The translations under genes were made by a program, and so were the position numbers. This document shows positions 22,522-31,242 of a DNA stretch of 64,000 nucleotides, piece by piece; within the stretch, counting starts at the first letter, position 1; each line of letters begins with the position of its first letter. The stretch spans positions 682,001 through 746,000 of the forward strand of contig NZ_CP053344.1 in assembly GCF_013113715.1 (NCBI RefSeq). The letters run 5' to 3'. The stretch comes from Herbiconiux sp. SALV-R1. Its GTDB lineage: Bacteria; Actinomycetota; Actinomycetes; Actinomycetales; Microbacteriaceae. The notes beneath the pieces are model-generated. The model was given only the letters and a program-made list of their open reading frames with translations, ran no database searches and had not been told where the DNA came from.

Positions 22522-23160
22522 ATGAAGGCGACCGAGATCGTCCATCGCACGCTGGCGGACGCGGCTTTGAACGGTGAGCGACGCTGGCCAAGTCTCGCTG
22601 ACCTGGCTCACGCGTCGCGGTGTTCGATCGGGAACACCTTTAAGGCCACTCGCCACTTGGTTGATATCGGAGCGATCACCGTGCTGCCGCGAGGCGGACT
22701 CAGCGTGCTGGATCCTGAGCGAGTCGTGGCCGCGCTGGCCGCCGAGAGACGCCTTTCGGGCGACACCCTGGCCCTCATCCCTACGACTAGCGTGCCGAGT
22801 CTCCTCCAGCGTGTGTCGCACTATGCACTCGGAGGCGCGGACGCCGCGATTCACCATCTCGGCGGACGCAACACCGTCGCCGATCGCGGAGAGCGCATCA
22901 TCTACATCCCCGAAACAGATTCCGAAGCGGTTCGGAGCAGCGAAGGGGCTTCTGGCGTGGCCGGTCCGGAGAACGTCCGGGTCGTGGTCATGGACCAGGT
23001 CGCCGAACGAGCATGGGTGAGCGGGTATTCGAGCTTCGCCCAGACCTACGCCGACCTCTTCGCACAACCGGGTTGGCAAGCCGCGGAGTTCCGTCGCGCG
23101 CTCTGGCGGCGCGCCTTCGAGGTCGATGACTGGGCGCAGTCGGAGGCCGCGCGTGCCTGA
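22522..23160 (+). CDS. AbiEi-like antitoxin / winged-helix regulator
   Basis: A 212-residue protein. Residues 1-65 form a winged helix (WPSLADLAHASRCSIGNTFKATRHLVDIGAI, spanning 22-52). The C-terminal part contains SSFAQTYADLFAQPGW and EFRRALWRRAF, which resemble the QTYxDL signature of AbiEi antitoxins. In AbiE systems the first gene is the DNA-binding antitoxin and the second a nucleotidyltransferase toxin, the order seen here. ATG 22522 is chosen because GGAGGTGATC, an almost perfect ribosome site, precedes it; upstream ATG codons at 22486 and 22510 lie in or beside the operator. It overlaps the toxin gene by 8 bp. Confidence 0.75.
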   Translation: MKATEIVHRTLADAALNGERRWPSLADLAHASRCSIGNTFKATRHLVDIGAITVLPRGGLSVLDPERVVAALAAERRLSGDTLALIPTTSVPSLLQRVSHYALGGADAAIHHLGGRNTVADRGERIIYIPETDSEAVRSSEGASGVAGPENVRVVVMDQVAERAWVSGYSSFAQTYADLFAQPGWQAAEFRRALWRRAFEVDDWAQSEAARA

Positions 23161-23845
23161 CGCATCGTTCGGCGGAGACCAGCATCTCCATGCCCTCATC
23201 GACCACCTCGGCCACGACCTCGACCCCTCCATCCTGATCGGCGGCTGGGCGACTTTTGAGCTCGTCGGGGGCGAGATCAGCAAAGACATCGACCTGATCA
23301 TCTTCTCCGACGAGGTGCGCGCGAAGATCGAAGACCGCGTCGCCGATCTGAGCAAGAGCAGCCACCTTCAGGGCAAGAAGTGGCGGGGAACGATCGAAGG
23401 GGTTTACCTCGACATCTACCTCCCGCACCAATCCCAACTCGGCGACAAACTGCGACTCCGGGTCGAGGTACTGGCGAAGTACACCGAGCCCGAGGCGCAC
23501 AAGGGCTGGAGGCTGCTCACCATCGAAGCCCATACCGTGACGAAGTTAGCGGCCATCCTCGACCGGCCCGACAGCTTGAAGGGCCAGAAGGATGCGGGAG
23601 AACTCCTGCGACTGATCAAGAAGGGCGTCGATGCCCGGGTCGCCTGTGATGTGCTGGTGGAAGCGACCGCCGGGCCGGTCGAAGACATACCCGACCTCAT
23701 CCAGCGCGCTTTCTTGTTGATCGCTGAGAAGAGCGGGGCGAACAAAGCGGATCGACGGATGCTCGACCGGCTTCGTCGCGAATGGGTCGATGCGGCACAG
23801 GATGCTGTGCGGAGTGGTGAGCGCATCCTCCCGCCGTTCGACTGA
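23153..23845 (+). CDS. AbiEii-like nucleotidyltransferase toxin
   Basis: A 230-residue protein from GTG 23153, which overlaps the antitoxin by 8 bp and has GGAGG 6 bp upstream. The nucleotidyltransferase signature is ILIGGWATFELVGG then SKDIDLIIF (GG followed by DxD-type Asp pair, residues about 24-47), with a third acidic position in VYLDIYLP. The rest is helical with EVLAKYTEPEAHKGWRL and AHTVTKLAAILDR, as in large-fold AbiEii/Cap17-like enzymes. These toxins modify tRNA or use NTPs to arrest growth during phage infection. A chromosomal nucleotidyltransferase of other function is possible but less likely given the operon structure. Confidence 0.78.
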   Translation: MPDASFGGDQHLHALIDHLGHDLDPSILIGGWATFELVGGEISKDIDLIIFSDEVRAKIEDRVADLSKSSHLQGKKWRGTIEGVYLDIYLPHQSQLGDKLRLRVEVLAKYTEPEAHKGWRLLTIEAHTVTKLAAILDRPDSLKGQKDAGELLRLIKKGVDARVACDVLVEATAGPVEDIPDLIQRAFLLIAEKSGANKADRRMLDRLRREWVDAAQDAVRSGERILPPFD

Positions 23846-23904
23846 CACTGTGTACGGTCAGCCCGCGATAGGTGCCCTGCGAAGATGGTCCGATGCGAGG
23901 GAAG

Positions 23905-24471
23905 ATGGGTCCGATCTCAGTGCGGGCGGCAGATCTCCATGGGGTCGATGCGCTTGCCGTGGGTCGACTGGTGGGCGCCTACCTGCGACAGACGGAGGCC
24001 GAGAAGGCTGAGCACGTGGGTGCGTCAGCGTCTCCTCCCGGAGATAACTCGGAGCTCCCCGAGCGCTACCGCAGTGAGGTCAACGACCCCCGCCGGGCTT
24101 ATGCCAAAGCGTTGGTGCTCCTGGCCGAGCTTGGCGGTGAACCGGTGGGTGTCGTGGTCGTGCAGGTGAATCCGGATGTGCGGGAAATCAAGCGTGTCTG
24201 GGTTGACCCTGAGGCGCGCGGCTTGCGTGTCGGCTCGGCGCTGATCGATGCGGCGCTCACTGGGCACGATGAGCCGACCCGGTTGACCGTCTGGGAATGG
24301 CGCCAGGGCGCAGTTGAGTTGTACCGCTCGCGCGGGTTCGTCGAGATTGCTTCATGGGATGAACGACCACGCCTGCTCTGTCTGGAGCGACCGCGAGCAT
24401 CCGACGCCCCTAAGCCTGAAACGCGGTCGGAAGGCCGGGGAGCGCTGCGATTCCCGGCCTCCCACCCCTGA
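23905..24471 (+). CDS. GNAT-family N-acetyltransferase
   Basis: A 188-residue GNAT protein. Core motif A is VWVDPEARGLRVGSALIDAAL (R-G-L-R-V-G loop), preceded by the strand VGVVVVQVNPDVREIK and followed by LTVWEWRQGAVELYRSRGFVE, the usual motif B. ATG 23905 has GAGGGAAG just upstream; ATG 23893 is an alternative. The last 20 codons run through a strong hairpin (24430-24462), so the C-terminal tail is probably not conserved. Substrate unknown. Confidence 0.85.
   Translation: MGPISVRAADLHGVDALAVGRLVGAYLRQTEAEKAEHVGASASPPGDNSELPERYRSEVNDPRRAYAKALVLLAELGGEPVGVVVVQVNPDVREIKRVWVDPEARGLRVGSALIDAALTGHDEPTRLTVWEWRQGAVELYRSRGFVEIASWDERPRLLCLERPRASDAPKPETRSEGRGALRFPASHP
24430..24462. terminator. Bidirectional hairpin terminator between convergent genes
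   Basis: Arms GAAGGCCGGGGA (24430-24441) and TTCCCGGCCTCC (24451-24462) pair over 12 positions, with ten Watson-Crick pairs and G-U or mismatch at two, around a 9-nt loop. It sits at the 3' ends of the convergent GNAT and mesD genes, overlapping the last GNAT codons. Confidence 0.55.
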
Positions 24472-24489
24472 GCTGGGCGTGGGCCGCCG

Positions 24490-25518
24490 TCAGGCAGACA
24501 GCTCCGCGCGCACGAGGGCGGCGCCCGCGCCGAGGGCGGCGAGTTTGCCGCGGGCGACGGTGCGGGGGAGGGGGGCCATGCCGCAGTTCGTGGAGGGGTA
24601 GAGCTTGTCGGCATCCACGAACTGCAGCGCTTCGCGCAACGTCTCGGCGACCTCCTCGGGCGTCTCGACCGTGCTGGTCGCCACGTCGATCGCGCCGACC
24701 ATCACCTTCTTGCCGCGGATGAGCTCGATCAGGTCGATGGGCACGTGCGAGTTGCGTGACTCCAGCGACACGATGTCGATGTCCGACGCCTGGATCTTCG
24801 GGAAGATCGCCTCGTACTGGCGCCATTCCGAGCCGAGCGTCTCCTTCCAGTCCGTGTTGGCCTTGATGCCGTAGCCGTAGCAGACGTGCACCGCGGTCTC
24901 CACGGTCAGGCCCTCGATCGCCCGCTCGAGCGCTGCAACGCCCCAGTCGTTCACCTCGTCGAAGAAGACGTTGAACGCGGGCTCGTCGAACTGGATGATG
25001 TCGACCCCCGCATCCTGCAGCTCACGCGCCTCCTCGTTCAAGATGCCTGCGAACTCCCACGCGAGCTTCTCGCGGCTCTTGTAGTGGGCGTCGTAGAGGG
25101 TGTCGACCATGGTGAGCGGTCCGGGGAGCGCCCATTTGATGGGCTGGTCGGTCTGCGCGCGAAGGAAACGCGCATCCTCGACGAACACCGGCTTCTCGCG
25201 GGTGACGGCTCCGACGACGGTGGGAACGGATGCGTCGTACCGGTCGCGGATGCGCACGGTCTCGCGCTTGGCGAAGTCGACGCCGTCGAGGTGCTCGATG
25301 AAGGTGGTGACGAAGTGCTGGCGGGTCTGCTCGCCGTCGCTGACGATGTCGATTCCGGCCTGCTGCTGGTCGGCGAGGGAGAGGCGGAGGGCGTCGCGGC
25401 GGCCCTCGTCGAGCACCTCGGCGTCGAGCTTCCAGGGCGACCAGAGCTTCTCGGGCTCGGCGAGCCAGGCAGGCTTGGGGAGGCTGCCGGCGGTGGAGGT
25501 GGGAAGGAGGGTGGTCAT
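24490..25518 (-). CDS. mesD: MesD-type core methionine synthase
   Basis: A 342-residue protein equivalent to the catalytic half of MetE, without the N-terminal folate-binding duplicate. Visible features: TAGSLPKP start, DGEQTRQHF, IQFDEPAF, HVCYGYG (His/Cys zinc ligands), ESRNSHVP (Glu ligand region), GAIDVATSTVET and STNCGMAPLP (last zinc Cys). The full-length MetE is about 750 residues, so this is the core form. Paired with DUF1852 (mesX), it matches the MesD family of folate-independent methionine synthases, which methylate homocysteine from a non-folate donor and depend on MesX and oxygen. ATG 25518 overlaps the mesX stop (ATGA), so the two are translated together. Confidence 0.85.
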   Translation of the reverse strand: MTTLLPTSTAGSLPKPAWLAEPEKLWSPWKLDAEVLDEGRRDALRLSLADQQQAGIDIVSDGEQTRQHFVTTFIEHLDGVDFAKRETVRIRDRYDASVPTVVGAVTREKPVFVEDARFLRAQTDQPIKWALPGPLTMVDTLYDAHYKSREKLAWEFAGILNEEARELQDAGVDIIQFDEPAFNVFFDEVNDWGVAALERAIEGLTVETAVHVCYGYGIKANTDWKETLGSEWRQYEAIFPKIQASDIDIVSLESRNSHVPIDLIELIRGKKVMVGAIDVATSTVETPEEVAETLREALQFVDADKLYPSTNCGMAPLPRTVARGKLAALGAGAALVRAELSA

Positions 25519-26606
25519 GAGCGGGCTCCCTGCTGGGCGAGAGGGCGGGCGGGGGCGGCGTCGGAGGGGGATGAGGCGGAGGCGGAGGTACGTGCGAGAG
25601 CGCGCTCCCGCTCCGCAAACCCCGCCGACCACTCCTCCAGCGCATCCTTGTGCGGCTCGATGAAGTGCTCCTCCGCGAACCGCCCCTGCTCGACGGCCAG
25701 CCGGCTGCGCTCCTCACGGTCGTACACGATGTCCGTCGGCTCGAAGTCGGGGTTCGTGAGGCTGGGCCGGTACTCCTGCCCCGCAGCATCCGTGGCGCTG
25801 TAGATCTCGGGCCGGTAGATCTTCTGGAACGTCTCCATCGTGCTGATGGTCGCGATGAGTTCGAGGTCGCTGTAGTCGCCGGTGAGGTCGCCGTCGAAGT
25901 AGAACGCGAGCGGTGCGCGGCTGCCCGGCGGCATGAAGAAGCGCACGCCGAGGCCCATCTTGGCGAAGTACGCGTCGGTCGACGAGTACGCGCTCTGGCG
26001 GTACTCGACCCCCAGAACCGGATGCTCGGTGTCGGTGCGGTTATAGGTCTTGCTGCTCGAGACACTCAGGCAGATGACGGGGGGCTTCGCGAAGCGCTCG
26101 GCGAAGGCGTCGGAGCGCACGAAGGCCTTGAACAGGTTGCCGTGGAGGTCGCCGAAGTCGTCGGGGAGGGCCTCGCCGGCGGCAGCTGCCGCGCTTGCAG
26201 CGTGCTGGGGCAGCCGGATGCTGAAGTCGTAGTCGCGCACGTACGAGGAGAAGTTGTTCCCCACGATGCCGGGGAGGCGCTCGCCGGATGCGCGGTCGAC
26301 GATCGTCGTCTGCAGCACCTCGATGAGGGGGACGGCGTCGTGGATGCTGCGGCCGTCCGCATCCTGAAAATCGAGGCTCACCGAGACGATGTCGAGCTCG
26401 AGCCCGTAGCGGGTTCCGTCGACGCCGATGCGGGCGGCGAGGTCGTCGAAACGGTCGTCGATCATGCGGAACGCCTTGCGCAGGTTCTCCTGGCGCTTCT
26501 CGCCGCGGGCGAGATTGGCGAAGTTGGTGGTGATGCGGGAGTTCGCGAGGGGGCGGTAGTCCTCGTCGAAGCGGGTGGAGTCGAGGGAGAAGCCGAGGTT
26601 CGTCAT
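25515..26606 (-). CDS. mesX: MesX (DUF1852), partner of core methionine synthase
   Basis: A 363-residue DUF1852 protein: MTNLGFSLDSTRFDEDYRPL start, EKRQENLRKAFRMIDDRFDD, GLELDIVSVSLDF, SSYVRDYDFSIRLPQ, CLSVSSSKTYNRT and GVEYRQSAYSSTDAYFAKMGLGV are characteristic. DUF1852 genes are regularly adjacent to core MetE genes, and MesX is required for MesD activity, proposed to use oxygen to supply the methyl group. It has no recognisable standard cofactor motif. The ATG at 26606 overlaps the stop of a 29-codon leader ORF (ATGA), and the 3' end overlaps mesD by 4 bp, giving a three-cistron coupled operon. Confidence 0.85.
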   Translation of the reverse strand: MTNLGFSLDSTRFDEDYRPLANSRITTNFANLARGEKRQENLRKAFRMIDDRFDDLAARIGVDGTRYGLELDIVSVSLDFQDADGRSIHDAVPLIEVLQTTIVDRASGERLPGIVGNNFSSYVRDYDFSIRLPQHAASAAAAAGEALPDDFGDLHGNLFKAFVRSDAFAERFAKPPVICLSVSSSKTYNRTDTEHPVLGVEYRQSAYSSTDAYFAKMGLGVRFFMPPGSRAPLAFYFDGDLTGDYSDLELIATISTMETFQKIYRPEIYSATDAAGQEYRPSLTNPDFEPTDIVYDREERSRLAVEQGRFAEEHFIEPHKDALEEWSAGFAERERALARTSASASSPSDAAPARPLAQQGARS

Positions 26607-26692
26607 CGACAGCACCCCGCACACTCGCGAGCGGCGCGGAACATGCGCGAGGCGCGGGCGTCGGCGAGGCGGGTGCTCATCATGCTGGTCAT
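26603..26692 (-). CDS. Short Cys-containing leader peptide upstream of mesXD
   Basis: A 29-codon ORF starts at ATG 26692, with AAGGAGC 7-8 bp upstream, the best ribosome site in this operon. It encodes an Arg/Met-rich peptide beginning MTSMMSTRLADAR and ending in ECAGCCR, with Cys at 24, 27 and 28. Its TGA overlaps the mesX ATG. Cys-rich short ORFs directly upstream of sulfur-metabolism genes act as cysteine-responsive attenuators in other actinobacteria. Ribosome stalling at the Cys codons would change initiation at mesX. The peptide has no other apparent function. The about 280 bp between it and the divergent secreted protein gene hold two direct GTTACGTCGC repeats (26803-26812, 26844-26853), possibly regulatory. 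Confidence 0.7.
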   Translation of the reverse strand: MTSMMSTRLADARASRMFRAARECAGCCR

Positions 26693-26971
26693 GTCAGTGC
26701 TCCTTGACGGGGGAGAGCCACGACGGCGCGACTCCACGGATTCGGATGTCGCAGGCGTGTCCGGATCGGACGCGAGGCTTCGTTTCGCACTGCCCTAGCA
26801 GGTTACGTCGCGGGCGGGGGTGCGTGGGGGGAGATGACTTTGCGTTACGTCGCCTGTCGTCCCCGGAACGAGGGGTCGCGGAACGTCGCACCCCGCCACT
26901 ACCCTCGGCTCATCACCGTGCGGGGAAGTTCGGCAGGACGGCCGAGGGGCACGAAGAATAAAGGAACACAC

Positions 26972-29900
26972 ATGGGCATCGAAGCCTCGCGAACGCGACC
27001 CGCCAACGCATCGACCAATCCCATCGTGGCGCGAGGGTCGCGCATCCGCCGCGCCGCCCTCGCCGCCCTCGCGACCCTCGCCGTCGTCGCCACGGCCCTC
27101 GTCGTCGCTCCCCCTGCCGCAGCCGACGGCCCCACAGCCCGTGTCATGGTGCGCACGCAGCGGATGGCCGACGCCCACCTCTCCTCCGGTCAAGACGGCT
27201 GGTACGAGCGCGGTGCCGTGATCACCCTCGACTGCTACAAACGCGGACAGCCCGTGAAGGGCTACTTCAGCCCATACCTTCCGAACGGCGGATGGGACGA
27301 CCTCTGGTACCGCGTCTCCGACGGACGCTTCGTCGCCGACGTCGACATCGAGACGGGCAGCACCAACCCCGTCACGGCGCCCTGCCCGGTGCCCTTCGAC
27401 GCCGCACCCGCGCCCACCATCGACGGCGCAGTCGTCGTCGACTCCACTCTCTCGGCCAACCCCGGCGGCTGGAGCCCCGCCGCCGACTTCACCTACCAAT
27501 GGAACCTCGACGGCCAGCCCGTCGGCGGAGCGACGGCACAGAGCTGGCTGCTCCCCGACACCGCGCTGGGGAAGTCCGTCACCGTCACGGTCACTGGCCA
27601 GCGCTCCGGCTACATCACCGCCGTCGTGACGTCAGCACCGACAACCGCGGTCACGGCCGCCACCCTCACGACGGTGACGCCGACCATCAGCGGAACGCCG
27701 ACCATCGGCTCCGACGTCACGGCCGTGCCCGGCGACTGGGCACCGCAACCCGTCATCTACTCCTACGCCTGGCTTCGCAACAACAAGGCGATCGCCGGTG
27801 CGACCGCCGCCAGCTACCGTCTCACCAGCGCGGATGCGGGAGCAGCCATCTCGGTAAGCGTCACCGGTTCCCGCCCCGGTTACACCACGGTGTCCCTCAC
27901 GAGCGCGTCGATCTCGGTCGGTCGAGCACTCACAGCAACCCCCACCCCCACCATCAGCGGCACCGCCGTCGTCGGCTCGAAGCTCACCGCGACCGCAGGC
28001 GGCTGGAAACCCGAACCGGTGGCGCTGAAGTACTCCTGGTCGCGCAACGGCACCGCCATCGCCGGTGCCTCCGCGGCCACCTACACCCTTGTGCCCGCAG
28101 ATTCGGGGGCGAAGATCAACGTCACGGTCACCGGGAGCAAGTCGGGCTATTCCTCCGCCTCGAAGACTAGTTCTGCCGTGACCATCGAGCGCATCCTCAC
28201 CGCCACTCCGACACCCACCGTCTCCGGTACTCCCACGGTCGGCGCGACCCTCTCGGCGAAGCCCGGCAGCTGGGCGCCCGCGCCCGTCGCCTTCGCGTAC
28301 CAGTGGCTGCGGAACGGGAAGGCGATCAGTGGCGCCACCTCCTCGAGCTACGCGCTGACCGCGACCGACGCGGGAGCGGCGGTCAGCGCGAAGGTGACCG
28401 GGTACAAGAACGGATACACGCCCGCATCGAAGACGAGCGCTGCCGTGACCGTTGGCAACGCCCTCACCAAGACCCCCGCCCCGACCATCTCGGGAACGGC
28501 CAGGCGCGGATCGGTGCTGACCGCCGCATCCGGAACCTGGGCGCCCGCGCCGGTCGCCTTGGCGTACAGCTGGTTGCGCGACGGAACGCCGATCGCCGGC
28601 GCGACCACGTCGAGCTACCGGGTGACGGATGCTGACGCCGGCCGTGTGATCACGGCGCGGGTGACCGGGTCGAAGGGCGGGTACACCAGCGTCACGACGA
28701 CCAGTAAAGGGGTGACCGTCGAGAAGCTCCTCACGGCGGCGCCGACCCCCACGATCAGCGGATCGCCGACCGAGGGCGCGACCCTTTCGGCCAAGGCGGG
28801 TTCGTGGGCGCCGAGCCCCGTGACGCTCGGCTACCAGTGGATGCGCGGCGGCAAGGCCATCTCCGGCGCGACGGCCTCGACCTACCGGGCGACGTCGGGA
28901 GACGTCGGATCGACGATCACTGTCGTGGTGACCGGTTCGAAGGCCGGGTACACCCCGCAGAGCCGCACGAGCTCGGGTGTCGTCATCGCCAAGAAGCTCA
29001 CCACGACACCGGTGCCGACCATCGCCGGCGAGCCGAAGGTGGGTGCGACGCTCACGGCCAAGCCCGGAACCTGGGCTCCAGCGCCCGTGACGCTCGGCTA
29101 CCAGTGGTTCCGTGACGGTGCGGCGATCGCGAAGGCCACGACCGCGAAGTACGTCCCGGTGCAGGCTGACGCGGGCACCGCCATCACGGTGCGGGTCATC
29201 GGGTCGAAATCGGGTTACACCAGCGCCTCCCGCACGAGCGCCCCCGTGACGGTGGCGCCCACGACGCTGACCAGCGCCGATCCCACGATCTCGGGCAACG
29301 CCGCCGTGGGTGGAACGCTGAGCGCCGACCCCGGCGTGTGGGGTCCCAGCCCCGTCGACATCGCCTACCAGTGGTTCATCGACGGCGGGCCGGTCGGCGG
29401 CGCCACCGGGAACACCTTCGGCATCCCGTTCAGCGCTGCGGGGCGGTCGATCACCGTGACGGTGACCGGCTCGAAGGCGGGTTATGCATCCGTGTCGCGG
29501 TCATCCGGTGCGGTGCAGGTCTCGAGGAACGTCGGCGACACGATGACACCGGGGAACGTGCTGCCTCCCGACATCGCGCTCACGTCGGCCAGCGGCCAGT
29601 ACCGGTTCGTCCTGCAGAGCGACGGCAACCTCGTGATCTCGCGCGACGGCGCACCGATCTGGGGAAGCCGGACCGACGGCAACCAGCCCGCCTACCTCGC
29701 CTTCCAGACCGACGGCAACCTCGTGCTCTACCGTTCCGACGGCCGCGCCATCTGGGAGACGCGCACCTGGGGCAAGGCCGCACGCAACCTCGTGATGCAG
29801 AACGACGGCAACCTCGTGCTCTACGGCACGAACGGCGGGGCTCTGTGGGCGAGCGGCACGGGAGGCGGTGGCGGCGGTGGGGGAGACGGCCGCCTGATCG

Positions 29901-30394
29901 TGCCGTTCGCACCGGGCCAGACGATGTACGTCTGCCAAGGCTACAACGGTGGCATCACTCACAGCGGCGACCCCGCACTCGACCTCACGAGCTACAGCGG
30001 ACGTGGTTCGACCGGATGCTGGGGCGGTGCCAACGACGCGGCGGGCAAGACCGTCTACGCACCCGGCGGCGGCAACCTGGCGCAGGTGTCGAACGCCGTG
30101 GGCGGCGTGTGCATCACGCTCGACGGGGGAGGCTCGGTCTACCTCGGGCACCTCGAGAACCGTCGAGGCAACGGGCGCGTCAATCAGGGCGACCCCATCG
30201 GCACCATTGCGCCCGCGGGCGCGGCCGGGAACGGCGGCTATGCCCACATGCACTTCAGCGCCAGAACAGGAAACGGATGCGCAGGCACGAAGGTGCCCTT
30301 CACGAGCGCCTACAACATGAAGATCGCCGGAGTGGGAGAGCTGCCGTACAACGGGTCGGTCAATCAGTGGGCGGGCGCCTCGATGCGGCGGTGA
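26972..30394 (+). CDS. Secreted multidomain cell-surface protein: eight Ig-like repeats, bulb-type lectin, M23-like peptidase
   Basis: A 1,140-residue exported protein. A long basic N-region and hydrophobic core end near APPAAADG (signal peptide about 1-50). A Cys-containing domain follows to about 140. Residues about 145-855 are eight tandem Ig-like repeats of about 88 residues (signature PTISGxPxVGxxLxAxPGxWxPxPVxxxYxW, split here by variable positions). Next is a bulb-type (mannose-binding) lectin with three QxDGNLV motifs (LQSDGNLVIS, FQTDGNLVLY, MQNDGNLVLY). After a Gly linker comes an M23-type domain with HSGDPALDL and AHMHFS, which retain H..D and HxH zinc ligands. It likely binds glycans and cleaves peptidoglycan. 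AAAGGAA precedes ATG 26972. Confidence 0.85.
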   Translation: MGIEASRTRPANASTNPIVARGSRIRRAALAALATLAVVATALVVAPPAAADGPTARVMVRTQRMADAHLSSGQDGWYERGAVITLDCYKRGQPVKGYFSPYLPNGGWDDLWYRVSDGRFVADVDIETGSTNPVTAPCPVPFDAAPAPTIDGAVVVDSTLSANPGGWSPAADFTYQWNLDGQPVGGATAQSWLLPDTALGKSVTVTVTGQRSGYITAVVTSAPTTAVTAATLTTVTPTISGTPTIGSDVTAVPGDWAPQPVIYSYAWLRNNKAIAGATAASYRLTSADAGAAISVSVTGSRPGYTTVSLTSASISVGRALTATPTPTISGTAVVGSKLTATAGGWKPEPVALKYSWSRNGTAIAGASAATYTLVPADSGAKINVTVTGSKSGYSSASKTSSAVTIERILTATPTPTVSGTPTVGATLSAKPGSWAPAPVAFAYQWLRNGKAISGATSSSYALTATDAGAAVSAKVTGYKNGYTPASKTSAAVTVGNALTKTPAPTISGTARRGSVLTAASGTWAPAPVALAYSWLRDGTPIAGATTSSYRVTDADAGRVITARVTGSKGGYTSVTTTSKGVTVEKLLTAAPTPTISGSPTEGATLSAKAGSWAPSPVTLGYQWMRGGKAISGATASTYRATSGDVGSTITVVVTGSKAGYTPQSRTSSGVVIAKKLTTTPVPTIAGEPKVGATLTAKPGTWAPAPVTLGYQWFRDGAAIAKATTAKYVPVQADAGTAITVRVIGSKSGYTSASRTSAPVTVAPTTLTSADPTISGNAAVGGTLSADPGVWGPSPVDIAYQWFIDGGPVGGATGNTFGIPFSAAGRSITVTVTGSKAGYASVSRSSGAVQVSRNVGDTMTPGNVLPPDIALTSASGQYRFVLQSDGNLVISRDGAPIWGSRTDGNQPAYLAFQTDGNLVLYRSDGRAIWETRTWGKAARNLVMQNDGNLVLYGTNGGALWASGTGGGGGGGGDGRLIVPFAPGQTMYVCQGYNGGITHSGDPALDLTSYSGRGSTGCWGGANDAAGKTVYAPGGGNLAQVSNAVGGVCITLDGGGSVYLGHLENRRGNGRVNQGDPIGTIAPAGAAGNGGYAHMHFSARTGNGCAGTKVPFTSAYNMKIAGVGELPYNGSVNQWAGASMRR

Positions 30395-30427
30395 GGATGA
30401 CGGCTGACGCCGGGGCAGACTGGGGGC

Positions 30428-31242
30428 ATGCGGACTGCCGGGGTGGATCTTGCTGCTGAGGCCAAGGGGACGGCGCTCGCGGTGGTGGAGTGGGCGGGCG
30501 GTGGTGCGGGCGCTGGCGGCGCCGCTGGTGTCGGCGGCGGCGGCGGTGGCGCTGCCGCCGGGGCTGGGGCGGGTGCGCGGCTGGTCGAGCTGCGGGTGGG
30601 GGTTGACGATGCGGCGATCGTGCGGCCGGTGGGGTGGAAAAGCTCGGGATCGACTGCGCGCTGGGGTGGCCGGATGCGTTCGTCGAGTTCGTGGGGGCGC
30701 ACGCGGCGGGGCGCGCGGTTGCGGGTGAGGTCGACGGGGGGATGGAGTGGCGGCGGGGGCTTGCGTATCGCGAGACGGATCGGCGGGCGCGGGAGGTGAC
30801 GGGGCGATGGCCGCTGAGTGTGTCGACCGATCGGCTCGGGTTGACGGCGATGCGGTGTGCGGGGTTGCTCGCTCGGCTCGGCGAGAGCGGGGTGGAGGTC
30901 GATCGGGCGGGGAGTGGGCTCGTGGTGGAGGTGTATCCGGGGGCGTCGTTGCGCTTGTGGGGGATCGACACGCGGAACTATCGGGTCGATGCGGAGGCGC
31001 GCCGGCGCGCGCTGGGCGAGCTGACCGACGCCGCGCCGTGGATGGACTTCGGCGGCTTCGAGGAGCTGATGATCGCATCCGGTGACGCGTTCGACGCCGT
31101 GATCGCGGCGCTGGCGGCGCGGAGCGCGGCGATCGGGGCGAGCGAGGCGCCCGGGCCGGAGCTGAGGGCGCAGGCGGCGCGGGAGGGGTGGATCGCGTTG
31201 CCGGAGGGCGCGCTCCGCGACCTCGTGCGGCGGCGCGATTAG
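30428..31242 (+). pseudogene. DUF429 family protein, disrupted by a -1 frameshift
   Basis: The N-terminal half (ATG 30428: MRTAGVDLAAEAKGTALAVV, then LVELRVGVDDAAIVRPV) and the C-terminal half (EKLGIDCALGWPDAFVEFV onward, to 31242) both match DUF429 but are in different frames. The break is at GGTGGGGTGGAAAAG (about 30629-30642); one extra G in the G-run would restore GVEKLGIDCA. It is either a true frameshift or a base-call error in the homopolymer. The second half could also be translated from GTG 30634. An unusual 27-residue Gly/Ala insert (30494-30574) interrupts the N-terminal domain. DUF429 is RNase H-like; function unknown. Confidence 0.75.

Noticed and set aside
26693-26971. S-adenosylmethionine or cobalamin riboswitch upstream of mesXD
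   Set aside because: No recognisable riboswitch core could be drawn; the short Cys-containing ORF is a better explanation for leader regulation.
27403-29525. CRISPR-like or satellite repeat array
   Set aside because: The periodicity of about 265 bp is explained by eight coding Ig-like domains with diverged DNA; there are no short identical repeats with unique spacers.
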